From Talinum fruticosum (taxonomy: Eukaryota > Streptophyta > Magnoliopsida > Caryophyllales > Talinaceae), in assembly GCA_021018815.1 (NCBI GenBank), contig JAITYX010000016.1, positions 3,301,001-3,365,000 of the forward strand: a stretch of DNA of 64,000 nt, in the 5' to 3' direction. The position numbers and the translations under genes are program-made. This document shows, one piece after another, positions 44,311 through 56,260 of the stretch. The notes below the pieces were generated by a model. The model saw only the letters and a program-made list of their open reading frames with translations, searched no databases and had not been told where the DNA came from. Every line of letters begins with the position of its first letter. Position 1 is the stretch's first letter.

Positions 44311-47300
44311 ATGACAGAGGTATTCCTTGATTCGTTTTAGAGTTTTTATTCACTTCTTGCTTAGATTGATTAATCGCTCGAGCTGTTTAACCTAATTTTG
44401 ATTTGCTTTATTTGCTCCTTATTGAGTTGATTAACATTGTTCTGGAGTTTGGTGCTTACTGAGTTAGTGCTTTGCAAATGAAAAGTTGTTAATTTTCTGC
44501 TTTTTTTGAATTGGCAGTATTGGGTGAGTCAGGGGAACAAATGGTGTGATTTTTGCAAGATATTCATATCAAACAATCCAGCTACTATTAGGAATCATGA
44601 ATTGGGGCAGCGGCATAAAGACAATGTGGCCAAGCGCCTCACCGATATGCGCAAAGAGAAGGCAGCTAAGGAGAAGAAAGAACAAGAGGCGGCCCGTGCC
44701 CTGGAACAAATCGAGGCGGTGTGCCCCCATTGTACTCTCACCTTCTGTTACTGCCTTTTTGTGTATTTTGCATTGCTCCTTTTTCAATTTCTGTGTATGT
44801 TATCAAACTGCATATTCTATTGGGCACTTGAGCTACTATGATTGTTTGCCCCGTGTTCGTTTCATATGGAAGGAAATCAAAAAAGGAAAAAAGATAAAGG
44901 GAAGAAGAAAAAGAGAAGAAAGGAAAAAAAAAACCCTTGATGTAGTACTTCACCTCGTATCACTTCTATTGTTCACTTGTTCTGTGTGTTCTCAAGAGCT
45001 TGTTGCTTTGTGAACTTGCGAAAAATAAGTAGTCTTTGTGTGATTCTATATTCCGTAGATTTGTGGACAAACAACTACAAGTACTCAGTGTGGAACTTGT
45101 GATTAGCATAAGAGGTTACAATACATGCAGCCTTACCTTTCACTTGGAATGTTCAGTTGTCAGAAGCAATGATTCTGAGAGACTGAATAAAAAGATTCTG
45201 GTAGAAAGTTCTCTCATGCCTGGGATGGCTCGCCCCAATTCTTCCTCAAAATAAGGCATTTATTCAGTTAGATGTTGCTAAGCTTTTTAGGAGAGCCTAT
45301 TGCCTCTCTGTGTTTGATAGTGAAAAGGAGCCTAGGATAAATGACTGAGGATTGCTGGTGGTAGGACTAATAGTAGGATTAAAGATCATATACATACTTA
45401 TATCTATAAAAGGATGCTAATGATAACGATGGCCAAAAGAATACCCCGGGCTAATTATAGAGGAACAGTAAATATAGAAAAGAATAAATAGAAGAAGTCA
45501 GACATAATGAGGTAATAGCAGTACTAAGGCAGCGTTAATTATGTAGACTTTCTATTGAAAGTTAAGTGCATAAAATTTATGTATACCAGAGAATCAAGAA
45601 GTACTTGCAGTGGACATAAAGGAGATAGATTGAGACAGTAAGGCTAGCCGACATGAAGCAACTGAAAAAGAATTCACTGCTGTATGCAGCTTGTACAATT
45701 GTGAAAGTAAATATAACGGAGTATTTACTGGCATGCTTGAGGTTCTCTGAGAAACGGATTTCTGAAAGTGAATTTACTTATCTATCAATGAAAGTTGGTT
45801 GTCATTTTCAGATCACTTGGATGATCCATGAGAAGTTGAGAGCTCCCCCATTCCTCTTTTGTAGGGAGGAGGATGGGGGAGGACTGGATATTATAGAACT
45901 AATATCTGGTTCCTTTAATGGGAAACCTAATAGTACATGTTGAAATAGCGATCCACATTTGCTGATATTAGATTTGAGTCATTTAAGTCACATTAAAGTG
46001 AATTATTGGCACATGGCTTTCATGTTGTTTCCCAGTTTGTCCCTGGCCCATCATTTATACATGTATATGTGTGGATTCTGATAGGCTAATTGCTCTTCAT
46101 GTTTCTAACAGAAAGCTATACGCAGTTATCAAAAGGATATAGCAACTCAGAGCAAGAAATCTTCAGCTCCAGCAGATAATCAAAGCGGTGATACAGGTAA
46201 TGCTAAATTAAAGAGGCAACAGTATGATATTGACATTATCTGCTATTGTTCCTGTACTCGTCCTGCTTTGGTGTCATTAATATATCGATTTAGATGACAA
46301 TATCTGCTTGTATGATAGCTTAAATGCTGATTTCCAAGTGATAGTCTCTGCTGTAGGACAATTCGTTTTGCCTGTTAATTAGTTAGTGTAATCAATCACT
46401 TAGTTATTCCAGTGGAAAGATGTTCAAGGTGAACCTTGATTGATTTTATAAATTCAAGTTAAACCCCCCTTCTCAAACTAGAAAATAGAGATCTTCTGTT
46501 TATCTTTATCTTTCCCTATTGTGCATGATCTGGGTCATTCACTTTTCTGTATTTATTGAGAATATGATTGACAAAGCTTAGAAAGATTGGCAGTCTTTGT
46601 ACTTATCCTACTGTTCATTTTCAGTACTCACTAGGATGGATGACAGACTACATACCATGTTCTTTCAGGGGGCCCTCATAGCTCATTATCTGAATGGCCT
46701 TGGACGATAGCATGGTGATCTTGTTTTTGATCACATAGCTTAATGGCTTTGGAAAATAGGATGATGACCTTGTTCATTAATAGCATCCATGAAGGGAATC
46801 AAAACCCTTTGCTGTGTGCTATAGCCCTGCATTTACAGATGTTTTCATGTTTGGCCTAGAATGTTCATCTAAGGGTTAACATGAAGCATGAACAGATTTA
46901 ATCTATATATGTGCATGAATTCTTTCTGATTTATAGATCAATCAATTCGTTCTTGTGGAGTTATGAAGAGTTGCTTTGGCCATGGCCCCTTATTGGGGTT
47001 GATGGTCACCTTGTTTCCTCATGACATGTATTCTTACAGTTTAAAAAATTAGGGAAGAATTTTCACTAAGCAACCCTCTTCCCAAAAGTTGCTCAGCAGG
47101 TCAACAACTGCGTATGTATGAGTCCCACAGGTCTGAGTGAATCTGTTTGCTTCTTATTGTCTCGGTTCTACCCCTTTTTTTGGGGGAGGAGGGTGCTTAG
47201 GATGGAATGCTAGTGATTACTTCTATTATGTTTTGCTTTATTAATTCATTCTGCATTTTTTCTCTTTTGCAATATTGCCCTTGTTGGTGACAGCTTGGGA

Positions 47301-47866
47301 GTACGATAGCAGTTCAGGCTACTATTATGATCAACATACTGGCATTTACTATGATCCTAAGTCCAGCTTCTACTATTCTGATGTTCTAGGTAAATGTTGC
47401 CATGAATCGACTATTTTTTTTTGTTCATTCCATTTTCTTTCTAATGTAATGGTGCACTCCTTATTCTCTCTCTCTGTGTGTGTGTGTGTGTGTGTGTGAT
47501 TACAATCCAGGTAAGTGGGTGACACAGGAAGAGGCATTTGCAGCTGCCCGAAATTCTACTGATAAGAAAGAACCTTTGAAAAAGCCAGTTTCAGCTTCAG
47601 TAACTGGGCAAGCTTCTGAAAGGAAAGATGCTGACAAGCTGCAAAGTGGACCTGCACCTGGGCTTGTTGTTTCTGGCTCTCTAAATCCCACGAGGGCAGT
47701 TAAAGGTGCAGCTCCTTCAGCACTTGCTGTTGGAAAGAGGAAGCGTTTAGATGAGAAGCCGAAAGCCGTGTCTGCAGAGGAAGCAGCAGCCCAGAAAGCA
47801 AGGGAGGCTGCTAGGAAGAGAGTGGAAGAAAGAGAGAAGAATTTACTTGGATTGTATGGTCACTAA
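44311..47866 (+). CDS. ZOP1: ZOP1: zinc finger and OCRE domain protein, splicing factor
   Basis: A nuclear pre-mRNA splicing factor. In Arabidopsis ZOP1 also promotes RNA-directed DNA methylation and silencing (established). Exons: 44311-44319, 44518-44718, 46112-46196, 47294-47389, 47511-47866; 248 aa. The first coding exon holds only M-T-E. Residues 4-40 form a matrin/U1-C-type C2H2 finger, WCDFCKIFISNNPATIRNHE then LGQRH. A Lys/Glu-rich coiled coil follows (TDMRKEKAAKEKKEQEAARA). The OCRE domain is at about 100-130 (AWEYDSSSGYYYDQHTGIYY DP). The C-terminus is basic with KRKRLDEK, a likely nuclear signal, and ends EREKNLLGLYGH. The frame is intact. Intron 2 is 1.4 kb and intron 3 is 1.1 kb. 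A (GT)n tract at 47475-47498 sits just before the last acceptor. Confidence 0.93.
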
Positions 47867-49495
47867 TGGTTATCATACGACGATATGTAGTTGTCCTTTT
47901 TGATTTTGTGAAGAAAACTATATTTATATATTAATTTGATGTTCATTTGCGAGGTTCTTATAAACTAGCTATAGCCTATATAATGAGCTTAAGTTCACTA
48001 ACTTCCTACTTCTGAACCTAAGATCGGTAGATTGATTGTTAAGAATTGAAACTAGTAAGAGACGAAAATTTTCAAAAGGCGACTGTTTAATATAAGATGA
48101 TTAACACTAAAGTTGACAAGCAAAGGCTATATTGTGGAACTGTCCCTACTAGTCCAGGCAACACTTGTACCATAAATCCGATGATATGGCATAATTTGAG
48201 GACGGTAATCACTTTTCTGAGTAAATCATCTTATGAGTGGCTTATGGAAGGAAACAAATTGAAGCTTATGATCCAATTGACATGAGCTATATGATTGTTT
48301 GAGTAAAACCAGTTCAACAATTATCAAATGTTGCAAGTATGAGTTTGCTACAAGAGGTAGCCATGATGGGACAAGACATGGAACCTGAATCTAGCATGAA
48401 AATAGACACAGTGAAAGATCACATTACCGTAGCGGAGGCTCTGGGCAATGTATCAACCACAACCTACCAACTTAGAAGGTTCAAGTGTGTGCGGAAGGCA
48501 AAGGAAACCCGACAAATATCCACTGTCTTCATTGACAATAAGAAATGTTTAAAGAGCTTTATGTAACATGCCAGAAAGAATTATGGAGGCAACAATAGAG
48601 TGAGAGCTAGTAGCATGAAAAGAAAAAAGAAGAGTTCCATCTTTGAGGAGGTCCAAGGACAATAGAAGAGAAGATGTAGTAGCAATAATTTTGCTTCAGT
48701 TGGTGATGTTATATGTTCCACACTAAGCACAAAGGTAGTATTTTGGTCTTCCCTTTGTATAATATAGCTAATTTTTGTTTTTTTGAATCAAGAATGCCAT
48801 AGACAATAATTTTTGCACTATCTTACCCTTTTATTTGTTTATTTATTATACCATCTCCTTCGTCAAGAAAAAAAATAAATTTACACACACTATTTGAGTA
48901 TTGAGTAATAAAGACAAAATCGATTAAGCAATAGCTCAATTGGTATCCTTTCTATTTGGCGTGTGGCACATCCGCGGTGTAATCCCTGGATGACTCAAAT
49001 TCTCAATTGTGAGGAAAGGAGTGGAAGGGCTTATATGGGTTGTGTCCTGAGCCTTTTCTTCTTAGTTGTTTGACTCCCTGGTTGCTTTGAGATAGAATAC
49101 ACAATAGGCACAGGAAATTTTAACGAAATTCTCAAGATAGAGAAAAATTGAGGAGGTCCACCTTCAAAGTTAATGCTAGGCAAACTCAGATTAGCAGCAA
49201 ACATCACTTATCTTGTAAAAAGAATAAATAAAGAAACTGCCCCGAGCGATGAAGAGAGTCACAGCGGGTGACATTAATAAAAGGTCCATCCGGATATTTA
49301 GTTTTTGGTTACTTGAAATTTACAGCCAGATCTTTAATAAGGTAAGAAGAATTAAAAGGTTGGCCTAGGCAATGTCTTGTGCTTCTTTCCCTAATTTGTT
49401 GGCTCATTGAGTTCCTTTGAGATAGAATGTCCAGTAGGCATTTATCATTTACCATTAAATGAAAAAAGACAAAAGTGGTGTCGTTGTTCTAGTTG
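47867..49495. other. Intergenic: ZOP1 3' region and repeat-derived DNA
   Basis: The ZOP1 3' UTR is followed by DNA without a supported gene. A tRNA-like box A (TAGCTCAATTGG, 48932-48943) and a weak box B-like GGTGTAATCCC at 48976 suggest an old tRNA-derived SINE. A degenerate direct repeat begins near 49060 and again near 49380 (shared GCTTTGAGATAGAAT... / CCTTTGAGATAGAAT...). Confidence 0.45.
48932..49060 (+). mobile_element. Possible tRNA-derived SINE remnant
   Basis: Box A TAGCTCAATTGG is good. Box B is degenerate and lies about 44 nt downstream, a spacing usual for tRNA-type promoters. No 3' tail or flanking duplication was identified. Confidence 0.3.
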
Positions 49496-49502
49496 CTCCC
49501 AG

Positions 49503-50739
49503 GTAGACATGTCAATTCGGACAGGCGGGTTAAATAAGGGTCGAGTGTATTCGAGTTCGGGTAAAATACGGGTTAGGTGTATTTCGGGTTCGGGTAAAAT
49601 ACGGGCGGTCATATATCGGGTTATACGGGTTTCGAGTCGACCCAACGGGTTAAGACCACCTTTTTTATTAGTTATTTTTCTTTTTTAATTATAAAAATTA
49701 AGCATAATTTTTGCTTAAAATTGCCAATAATTCTATGAAAAAATATAGTATTTGTATTTTCTAAAACGAATATTAAAAAATATTCAAAAATTTCATTTTG
49801 ATATTTGTGTAAGGTCCCACTGAGCCGAACGGGTTGGCCGCTGACGCGTTTAAATAAGACCAACGAAAGATTGGGTCAATAATGGGTTGAATAATAATGA
49901 CTTGTTCCGTAATGATTAGTTTAAGACTACGATGTTTATTTCAATGTTTATTTTATACTAAGGAGGTTTATATGCATATTTAATGCATTTTAAAGCGCAT
50001 CGAGAAAGTTTTGATTTGGGTTGGCTTAACCGATCCATTTTATTCACTAGCAAAAATTTGACTTTGTTTTAGTTCGTCTCATTGCCTACCTTAGGAGTTA
50101 TGGTTCGAGTACAGGTAAAACAGTTTGAAATAAATAAAAATTAGAGATTTATAATAAACTAAAATTATTATTTTTAATTATAACATCAAAATTTTACATC
50201 ATTATAGTAATATTATTTCTACAAAATAAAAGTATATTATTTAGATGTGACTAGGTATATTCGATTCACCAAAAATACAATGCTATAACTTGTATACTTG
50301 TAGTATTTTAATATATTACACCATTTAAATCCATATATATTTTTATTGAAATTAACTATGCATAATTTTTGTATAGAATGGCTTTTGTTTATGAGGAAGA
50401 AGTTGAAAAATGAAATATTATCGGTCTTCATCCGTAAATGATTGCAATAAATATGTAACGTCTCTCTACATAATCCGATATGATAAATAACCATTATTAA
50501 AAAGTGATAAATTGAAGGAAAAATCATATAATGTGCATAAAGCATTCAATCAACAAGTCGGAAAGCTAAAATGATTGTTTTTATTCCCTTGACCCAACGG
50601 GCAAACGGGTTCGAGTCGGGTTTAATCCGCTAATTTATGAGTTTTTCGGGTTTAGGTCGAAAAATCGTGTCCAAAACCCGAAACTTTCGGAGGGATTCAA
50701 GTCGGATTTTCGGGTCGGGTCAATTTTTTGCTAGGTCTA
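49503..50739. mobile_element. 1.24-kb non-autonomous element with CGGGTT-rich ends
   Basis: The left end GTAGACATGTCAATTCGGAC and the right end in reverse complement, GTAGACCTAGCAAAAAATTG, share GTAGAC. Dense CGGGTT, TCGGGTAAAATACGGG and GACCCAACGGG motifs fill the outer parts around an AT-rich core. The flanks carry CTCCCAG on both sides (49496-49502 and 50740-50746), or 9 bp with one mismatch. An uninterrupted related site at 49237-49255 shows the target without the insertion. It has no coding capacity. Confidence 0.65.
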
Positions 50740-50746
50740 CTCCCAG

Positions 50747-52586
50747 ACGATGAAGAGCGAGAAAAGGAGAAAGGCAATGGAAAGTCTTCAATCGTAGGGG
50801 ACACCATGAATAAAAGGGTCCAACCATATCTTTAGTTTTGGCTATTTTAGATTTACAACAGTTGTTGTTGCTGCTGCTTTTTCCTTTTCCTTCTCTGTCG
50901 TTGTCTCTCTTTAAACATTGTTGAATACAGTGGATGTTTCTCGCCTAAGAAGGGAGCAATTAGGGAATGCTAACTATTAGTTACTTATATCAACTGTTTG
51001 TATTAATTGTTTGAATTAACGATTGTATGAGAAAAAATATCCTCATCTCTAATTTTTTTAATTAATTATTTTATATGTGTACAAATTAACTTCATTTATG
51101 AAACTTTATTTTCTTACCATTTTTACAAATTTTATATTAATTTATTTATCTAATATGATCTTCATTATATTCAATTTAAATAAAAAATATTATCTAATAT
51201 ATATATATTTATTAGAGATGAAAAAAAGGCTTTTACGGAAGGTGATATTTTGGGAATTAAATGCAATTGGTATGGGAGTGAACTTTCAAACTTTCCAGCT
51301 ATCTCCTCCGTTAGGTTTAGTCTAGTGATTGTACACTCCTTTTCTCCCGCTTGCGAGCCTACTAAATTTACAGGGCTCGGTGAGTCGGCATGTTTACCAT
51401 TGTAAAAAAATAAAAAATAAAGGAATTATGGCTCAAAGGGTTACGTTGATGAAAAAGTAAGACAGTTGTATTCAAAATAGAAAAGAAATAAATAAATTAC
51501 AAAGAAATAAACTTAAAATATACATATTTGGGACCTTAATCTGGGATTTTGGCCTAATTAAGTAAAATATTTTTCTTTTTATCACCAAAGAGAGGATATA
51601 TTACTCAAATATCCAAAACATCACACAAATAGTCCAATGTCATATCAAAGACAAGATCTGGACTATCTTCCAATCAAATCGACGAGACAGATCATGAAAA
51701 TAAAGATGCTCTGAATTGTGTGCTACTCGATTTCCCTCCCTCCTTTCAAAATTAAAAATTAAAAACACAAAATTTAAGCAAATTTCATGAATATCACTAA
51801 TAATAATTAAACCAACATTAGAAGCTAGTTCTTGCTTTGTCTTCACTTTTGAGATTGATGACTTGCAATCACCTTCTCGTGACACATGTCTCAAATCTTG
51901 CTCACGAGCTACCATCAAAGCAAACCTGCCTGCTTTTAATACCTTGCTTCACCACCGAGAACACAATATCACCAGAGCTATCCCTCTGCCATTTTCCCCA
52001 CACCCATGCCCCCAGTCACCAATTTTCACGCCATCAAAATTAATCTTTTTTTATAATAATTAGGGAAATTTTATTACCAAAACTCTCCCTTTGAAACAAG
52101 GGTATAACAGTTTAAACATACAATCGTAGAGTCATGTATCTCCCACTAGCTCTCCACTTACTGTGTTTTCTACTCAAAACGGGTACAAATATCATAGGTA
52201 TTATTGCCTGCAAAATCTGATCCACTGTCTGTTGTCTTACACTGTAGGTTCTTGTGTTTTTTTCTGCCCAAATGTGTTACTGATGTGCAGCATACATTGA
52301 GCATATTAGTCTTCTCTGTCCAGTGCTCCATGTGCCTTAAAGCAAATAATTGTGCTAAGTGTCCAGGGTATCTGTTGTAATATCACACTTTAACCATGTA
52401 CAAATCTTTCCCAAATTGCCATTGTACATGAATACTACAGGAAAATGTGTTAACTAGCATTTGTTTGATCAGCTTCTCCACATAATTTGCAGCTAATATC
52501 CATCCCATCAATAAATTGAGAAAATTTTACAGTAATAAGATTCCTTTTTGTATATTAGAATCCATAAAGCAAAAGAGCATCGACCT
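50747..52586. other. Intergenic with a retroelement fragment
   Basis: The rest of the direct repeat interrupted by the CGGGTT element continues to about 50870. AT-rich DNA follows, then the RNase H-like fragment at 51640-52046. I see no intact gene. Confidence 0.5.
51640..52046 (-). pseudogene. Degenerate RNase H-like (RVT_3) fragment of a non-LTR retroelement
   Basis: On the minus strand, pieces in different frames resemble the RNase H-like domain found at the end of plant LINE polyproteins: NFDGVKIGDWGHGCG, then GDIVFSVVKQG, then EGDCKSSISKVKTKQELA and IISDIHEICLNF, then ERREGNRVAHN and DWKIVQI. The order agrees with the domain (NFDGA, GD.VF, E.D, IISDI, REGNRVAH). Frame changes and stops show it is dead. 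No reverse transcriptase part is seen. Confidence 0.6.
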
Positions 52587-52900
52587 CAAGCCATGTTCCA
52601 TTTAGCTGTATGAAGCTTTTTAGGCTGTAAGGAGTTGTAAAAAATTGTAGCTAAAATTGTAAGGAATTGTAAGCAATTGTCGAAAGCTGTAAGGAGTTAT
52701 AAGATAGTTGTAAAGTTAGTTATAAAAAAAAAATTGTAAGTTGTAAGGGGTTGTAAGCAATTGTAAAGAGTTGTAAGGATATGTAAGTAGTTATAAAAAG
52801 TTATAAAAAGCGATAAAGAATTTTAAGCCGCTTTAAGGAGATGTAAGAAGTTGTAAGAAACTGTAAAGGTATAGACTAAAGTTAAATGGAACAGGACTTG
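52587..52900. mobile_element. 314-bp MITE with TTGTAAG arrays
   Basis: The terminal inverted repeats are good: left CAAGCCATGTTCCATTTAGCT, and right in reverse complement CAAGTCCTGTTCCATTTAACT, differing at three positions over 21. The interior holds about twelve copies of TTGTAAG/TTATAAG-like heptamers in the same orientation. Such subterminal heptamer arrays are typical transposase binding sites of hAT elements (inference). No clear target-site duplication is visible. Confidence 0.75.
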
Positions 52901-52920
52901 AAAAATGAGCTACGAGTTAG

Positions 52921-52965
52921 ATATGGAAGCTTCTCCTAAAACATATGGAAGCTTCTCCTAAAACA
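52921..52965. repeat. 22-bp perfect tandem duplication
   Basis: ATATGGAAGCTTCTCCTAAA begins at 52921 and again at 52943, just right of the TTGTAAG MITE. Confidence 0.9.
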
Positions 52966-54961
52966 TAAGAGTCTTTTTAGCCATCATCACATAGAATTAG
53001 AAAGGGGAGATCATATCTGGTAGTTGTTCTAACTTCTAATACAAACCTAACAGTTCATGACTTTTGAATTATACCCTGAAATTTCGATGTGAACTCCATC
53101 TTCTAATCTATCCATAATTACATCTTTGTCAACAGTCAGTGTCCAAAATCTTGGATTATGTCATCACATCTTACAAACCCTCATTGAAAATTAACTACTG
53201 AAACTATTAATTAATTAATTAAATAAAAACGTGCTCTCAGTATTATATTATGTATGTATACATTGGAAAGAGCATAATTGTGGAGCAGGTTTAAGTTTAA
53301 GTCAAAGTTCAAAGATAGACAACAAAATAGGTGTTTTATTGGTATTACACGATGAATTTATTTTATTAACTCTATAAAAAGAACCAAAAAATAAATAAAT
53401 AAATCAATACATGAAGAATCCATTAAAGCATGCCAATGGAAAATAATATATACATAGGTTTCAATGCATAATTTTTATTAAATTAGAAATTAGTTGGAAG
53501 ATGCCAATACTATCAATATTTGTAAAATATAGCATCTAGAACATCCCTTATCACAAGTCTAATAAAAAACAAATGAATCTAAGATTTAAAATACATAGTC
53601 TACTTCATGTATCAACATCAACTTGGTCATGATCACACCAAATATTTCCTTTTTAATGAATAGCGCTACTTTTCAAATCTTTTTTTAAATAATTAAAAGA
53701 AATTTAATAATATTTTTAATCTGAATTATAATGAAGTAGTAGATATCCGATAGGTTTAAATTAATGGTCTAATGAAATTTATTTTATAATTTTACAATAT
53801 CGAGGAAATATTATTATCACAGACCCTTTTGCGACTCATGCAAATGAGATTTTTGGGGTATAAATTTGATTTGGGTTAAATTTTAAAATTAAAGTAGTAA
53901 AAAATGAGGTAAACCAACTAGAGTCATAGTAAGAAGATGCCAAGGGGATTTTCTATTATTTTTTTTTTTACAAGAGAACCATTTCCAACACACAAAAAGA
54001 TATAAATTAATTTCCTCCTGTTTTTGTCAACTTTTTATTGTAACAACTTTTAACCAAATAGTCCAAAGAAGGAACCTAATAAATCATTATAGTATCCTTT
54101 TTGAGGGCTTTATTTCACTCTTTGTTGACATATACATGCACACTTTTTTTTTTCCTCCTTAAAAGCAAGTTTAACTATGCATGGATTGGGGGTGGCACCT
54201 ACCATCTCCACATTTGCCCTGCGCCCACGAATTCGCTAGTTAGTACCCCCAACACACATCAATCATTTGGGTTGAATAGGGATCAGATAAGTTTGAATCG
54301 GAGTTAATGATATTTTAGTTTCAAATTAGATAATTTTTAATTAGAATCAACTAATATTTTCTGTCTAACAAATTTATTTCACAAAAAGAATTAACTTTAT
54401 AACAATTTTAGGTCAAATTAATGTAAATTTCGTGTTTAAATATCGAGACGGTTTTTTAAGGTGTATTAAAACCCGAACAAGTTATATCAAGTATTGGGGT
54501 CAAAAACCTAGAAATATGAAAAATAAATACATGGTAGTGCTAATAAGAAATTTCAACATGATGCAAAAATATTAAACTGAGGGAAGAAATAAGAACTATC
54601 CCATAACTAATTTCCAATGAAAGATTCATGTCATAGTGTAACAAAACAATAGTCTTATAATCTTAACATACATTTTTCCCAATAGGATTTGATTTATAAC
54701 TTTCCGTATATAATTTGATACTCTATCTATAACACTATTTGAAACATATTAAATCGGTTTTTTATAAAAGTACTTTTGCAATACTAAATTTAATATATGT
54801 ATAATTTTTCCGTAAAATGTATTTTTTTATAAGTTAATATAATGAACCAATACCTCAAATTCATAACGAGCACACGAAAGTTCATATATATGCAATCTTA
54901 TCCGTAAATTCCAAATGGTATAGGCTAAAGAGCTCATTTCCATTGAAAACTACATTATGAT
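52966..54961. other. AT-rich intergenic DNA, nothing recognised
   Basis: No supported coding frame, RNA gene or element. It includes (TTAA)-type low complexity near 53208-53225 and the 3' flank of the DUF1645 gene. Confidence 0.6.
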
Positions 54962-56119
54962 TCATGAAGCAAAGGACTTGAAAGCTTTGGAGACATCGTG
55001 AATGGCAGGATTGAACCCCAAGCCTAGGCAACCCAATAATCCATGCTTGTATGGCAATGAAGTTTTCTTCTTCATCTCCTCCGCCACGGCCCGGTTCGCC
55101 GTGTAATGCAGCTCGTGAGCCGACACCTGCCCTCTCCGCCTTGACACCGACCCTACGTCCGCCATTGATGAGGAAGACGAAGCTGTCGATCTAAAGCTGC
55201 CAGGATTCTTACCACCCTCTTCAATCTTCTTTGCCGCCGTTGAAAGCGGGATGTACTTCCTCAAGGGATCCTTCCCTGCTGTAGTTGCTCTGCCTTCAGA
55301 TGCGCTCCGGAAGAGCAGCAAGTCCTTCAGCCGCCATTTCCGGCTAGACCCTCTTGAGGATGAGCTGTTTCCGCCATGGTTAGAGCTTCGACTAGAGTTT
55401 GGAGGAAGCTCTTGGTGGTTTAGGAGACCGGGTTCTGAGACCCGGAAAGGAGAGAGAGAACGACTCATGCCCTTTTTGCGGCTATTTGATCTCAAATTTT
55501 GGGGATTCTTACTTGATCTCCCTCGATTTTGTTCATCGGGTTGGAATCTGGGATTGAATTCTGATTCGGGTTTCGAAGTGTTCTTAAGAGCAGCTTCAAA
55601 CGGGTCTTCATCGTCGATATTCTTTTTCCTCTGTTTTGGAGACAGAGCACCTCTGAATTTGGAGATGGGGGATTTTGGGGGTTTCGAAGAATCCACAGCA
55701 GAGATCCTCGTCGGCGGTGGTTTCAACGGCCGGATTTTTCCGCCGTCGAAGAGCTCGTCCGCGGATGAGAGAGCAGGCATAATCATTGTGTCCAACTGCC
55801 CACTGAAATCAAACTCGAAACCCTCATCTTCACCATCGGAGGGTCTGGGAACTCCAGGCTCGAATTCCCAGTTGAAGGGAACAACGGCGGAGGGAGAAGC
55901 ACCGGTGTCGTCGTCATGGAGGAGAGAGAAATGCTCGATGTCATCACCACCGCCATGGAAGGAGGAGAATCTTCTCGGGCTGGTGGGAGCACTAGAGAAG
56001 AACAAATTGAAGGGTCGTTGAGGGCTTGAAGGAGCACTGATAAAAGGGGTCGAGCAATTGCTGTCTCTGTTCATGTCTAGCGATGGTGGTGATGGGGGCA
56101 TCAACACTTTCACCTCCAT
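54962..56119 (-). CDS. DUF1645 family protein
   Basis: A plant-specific protein of unknown biochemical role. Members include a rice regulator of grain length and stress genes (family knowledge). Intronless, 385 aa from the start chosen here. The open frame begins 44 codons upstream at 56251, but that ATG is only about 10 bases from the TATA box, so MEVKVLMPPSPPSLD at 56119 is the likely start; it also matches the family's usual N-terminus. Early motifs are STPFISAPSSPQRPFNLF and SAPTSPRRF. An acidic PFNWEFEPGVPR region follows. The hallmark SSRKWRLKDLLLFRSASEGR lies near residue 275, and the tail reads LPYKHGLLGCLGLGFNPAI. The protein is Ser/Pro-rich and probably nuclear. Sure of the family, not of the role. 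Confidence 0.87.
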   Translation of the reverse strand: MEVKVLMPPSPPSLDMNRDSNCSTPFISAPSSPQRPFNLFFSSAPTSPRRFSSFHGGGDDIEHFSLLHDDDTGASPSAVVPFNWEFEPGVPRPSDGEDEGFEFDFSGQLDTMIMPALSSADELFDGGKIRPLKPPPTRISAVDSSKPPKSPISKFRGALSPKQRKKNIDDEDPFEAALKNTSKPESEFNPRFQPDEQNRGRSSKNPQNLRSNSRKKGMSRSLSPFRVSEPGLLNHQELPPNSSRSSNHGGNSSSSRGSSRKWRLKDLLLFRSASEGRATTAGKDPLRKYIPLSTAAKKIEEGGKNPGSFRSTASSSSSMADVGSVSRRRGQVSAHELHYTANRAVAEEMKKKTSLPYKHGLLGCLGLGFNPAIHDVSKAFKSFAS

Positions 56120-56260
56120 CTTTCTCTCTCCTGTTTCTGGGTTTTTCTGGGGTTGGCCAGACAGAATCTCAGTCTCAGGGAGAGGGAAAGGGAGAGAGAG
56201 AGGTGGGAGGAGGGGGCTTCGGCCATGCACGATGCGGAAAGGATTCATCATGGAAGAAGT

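Noticed and set aside
45653..45943. 96-codon plus-strand frame
   Set aside because: It lies inside ZOP1 intron 2 and shows no recognised domain.
48339..48566. 75-codon plus-strand frame
   Set aside because: No domain, no promoter signal, and surrounding DNA appears repeat-derived.
55251..56021. 256-codon plus-strand frame opposite the DUF1645 gene
   Set aside because: It is a shadow of the minus-strand coding frame.
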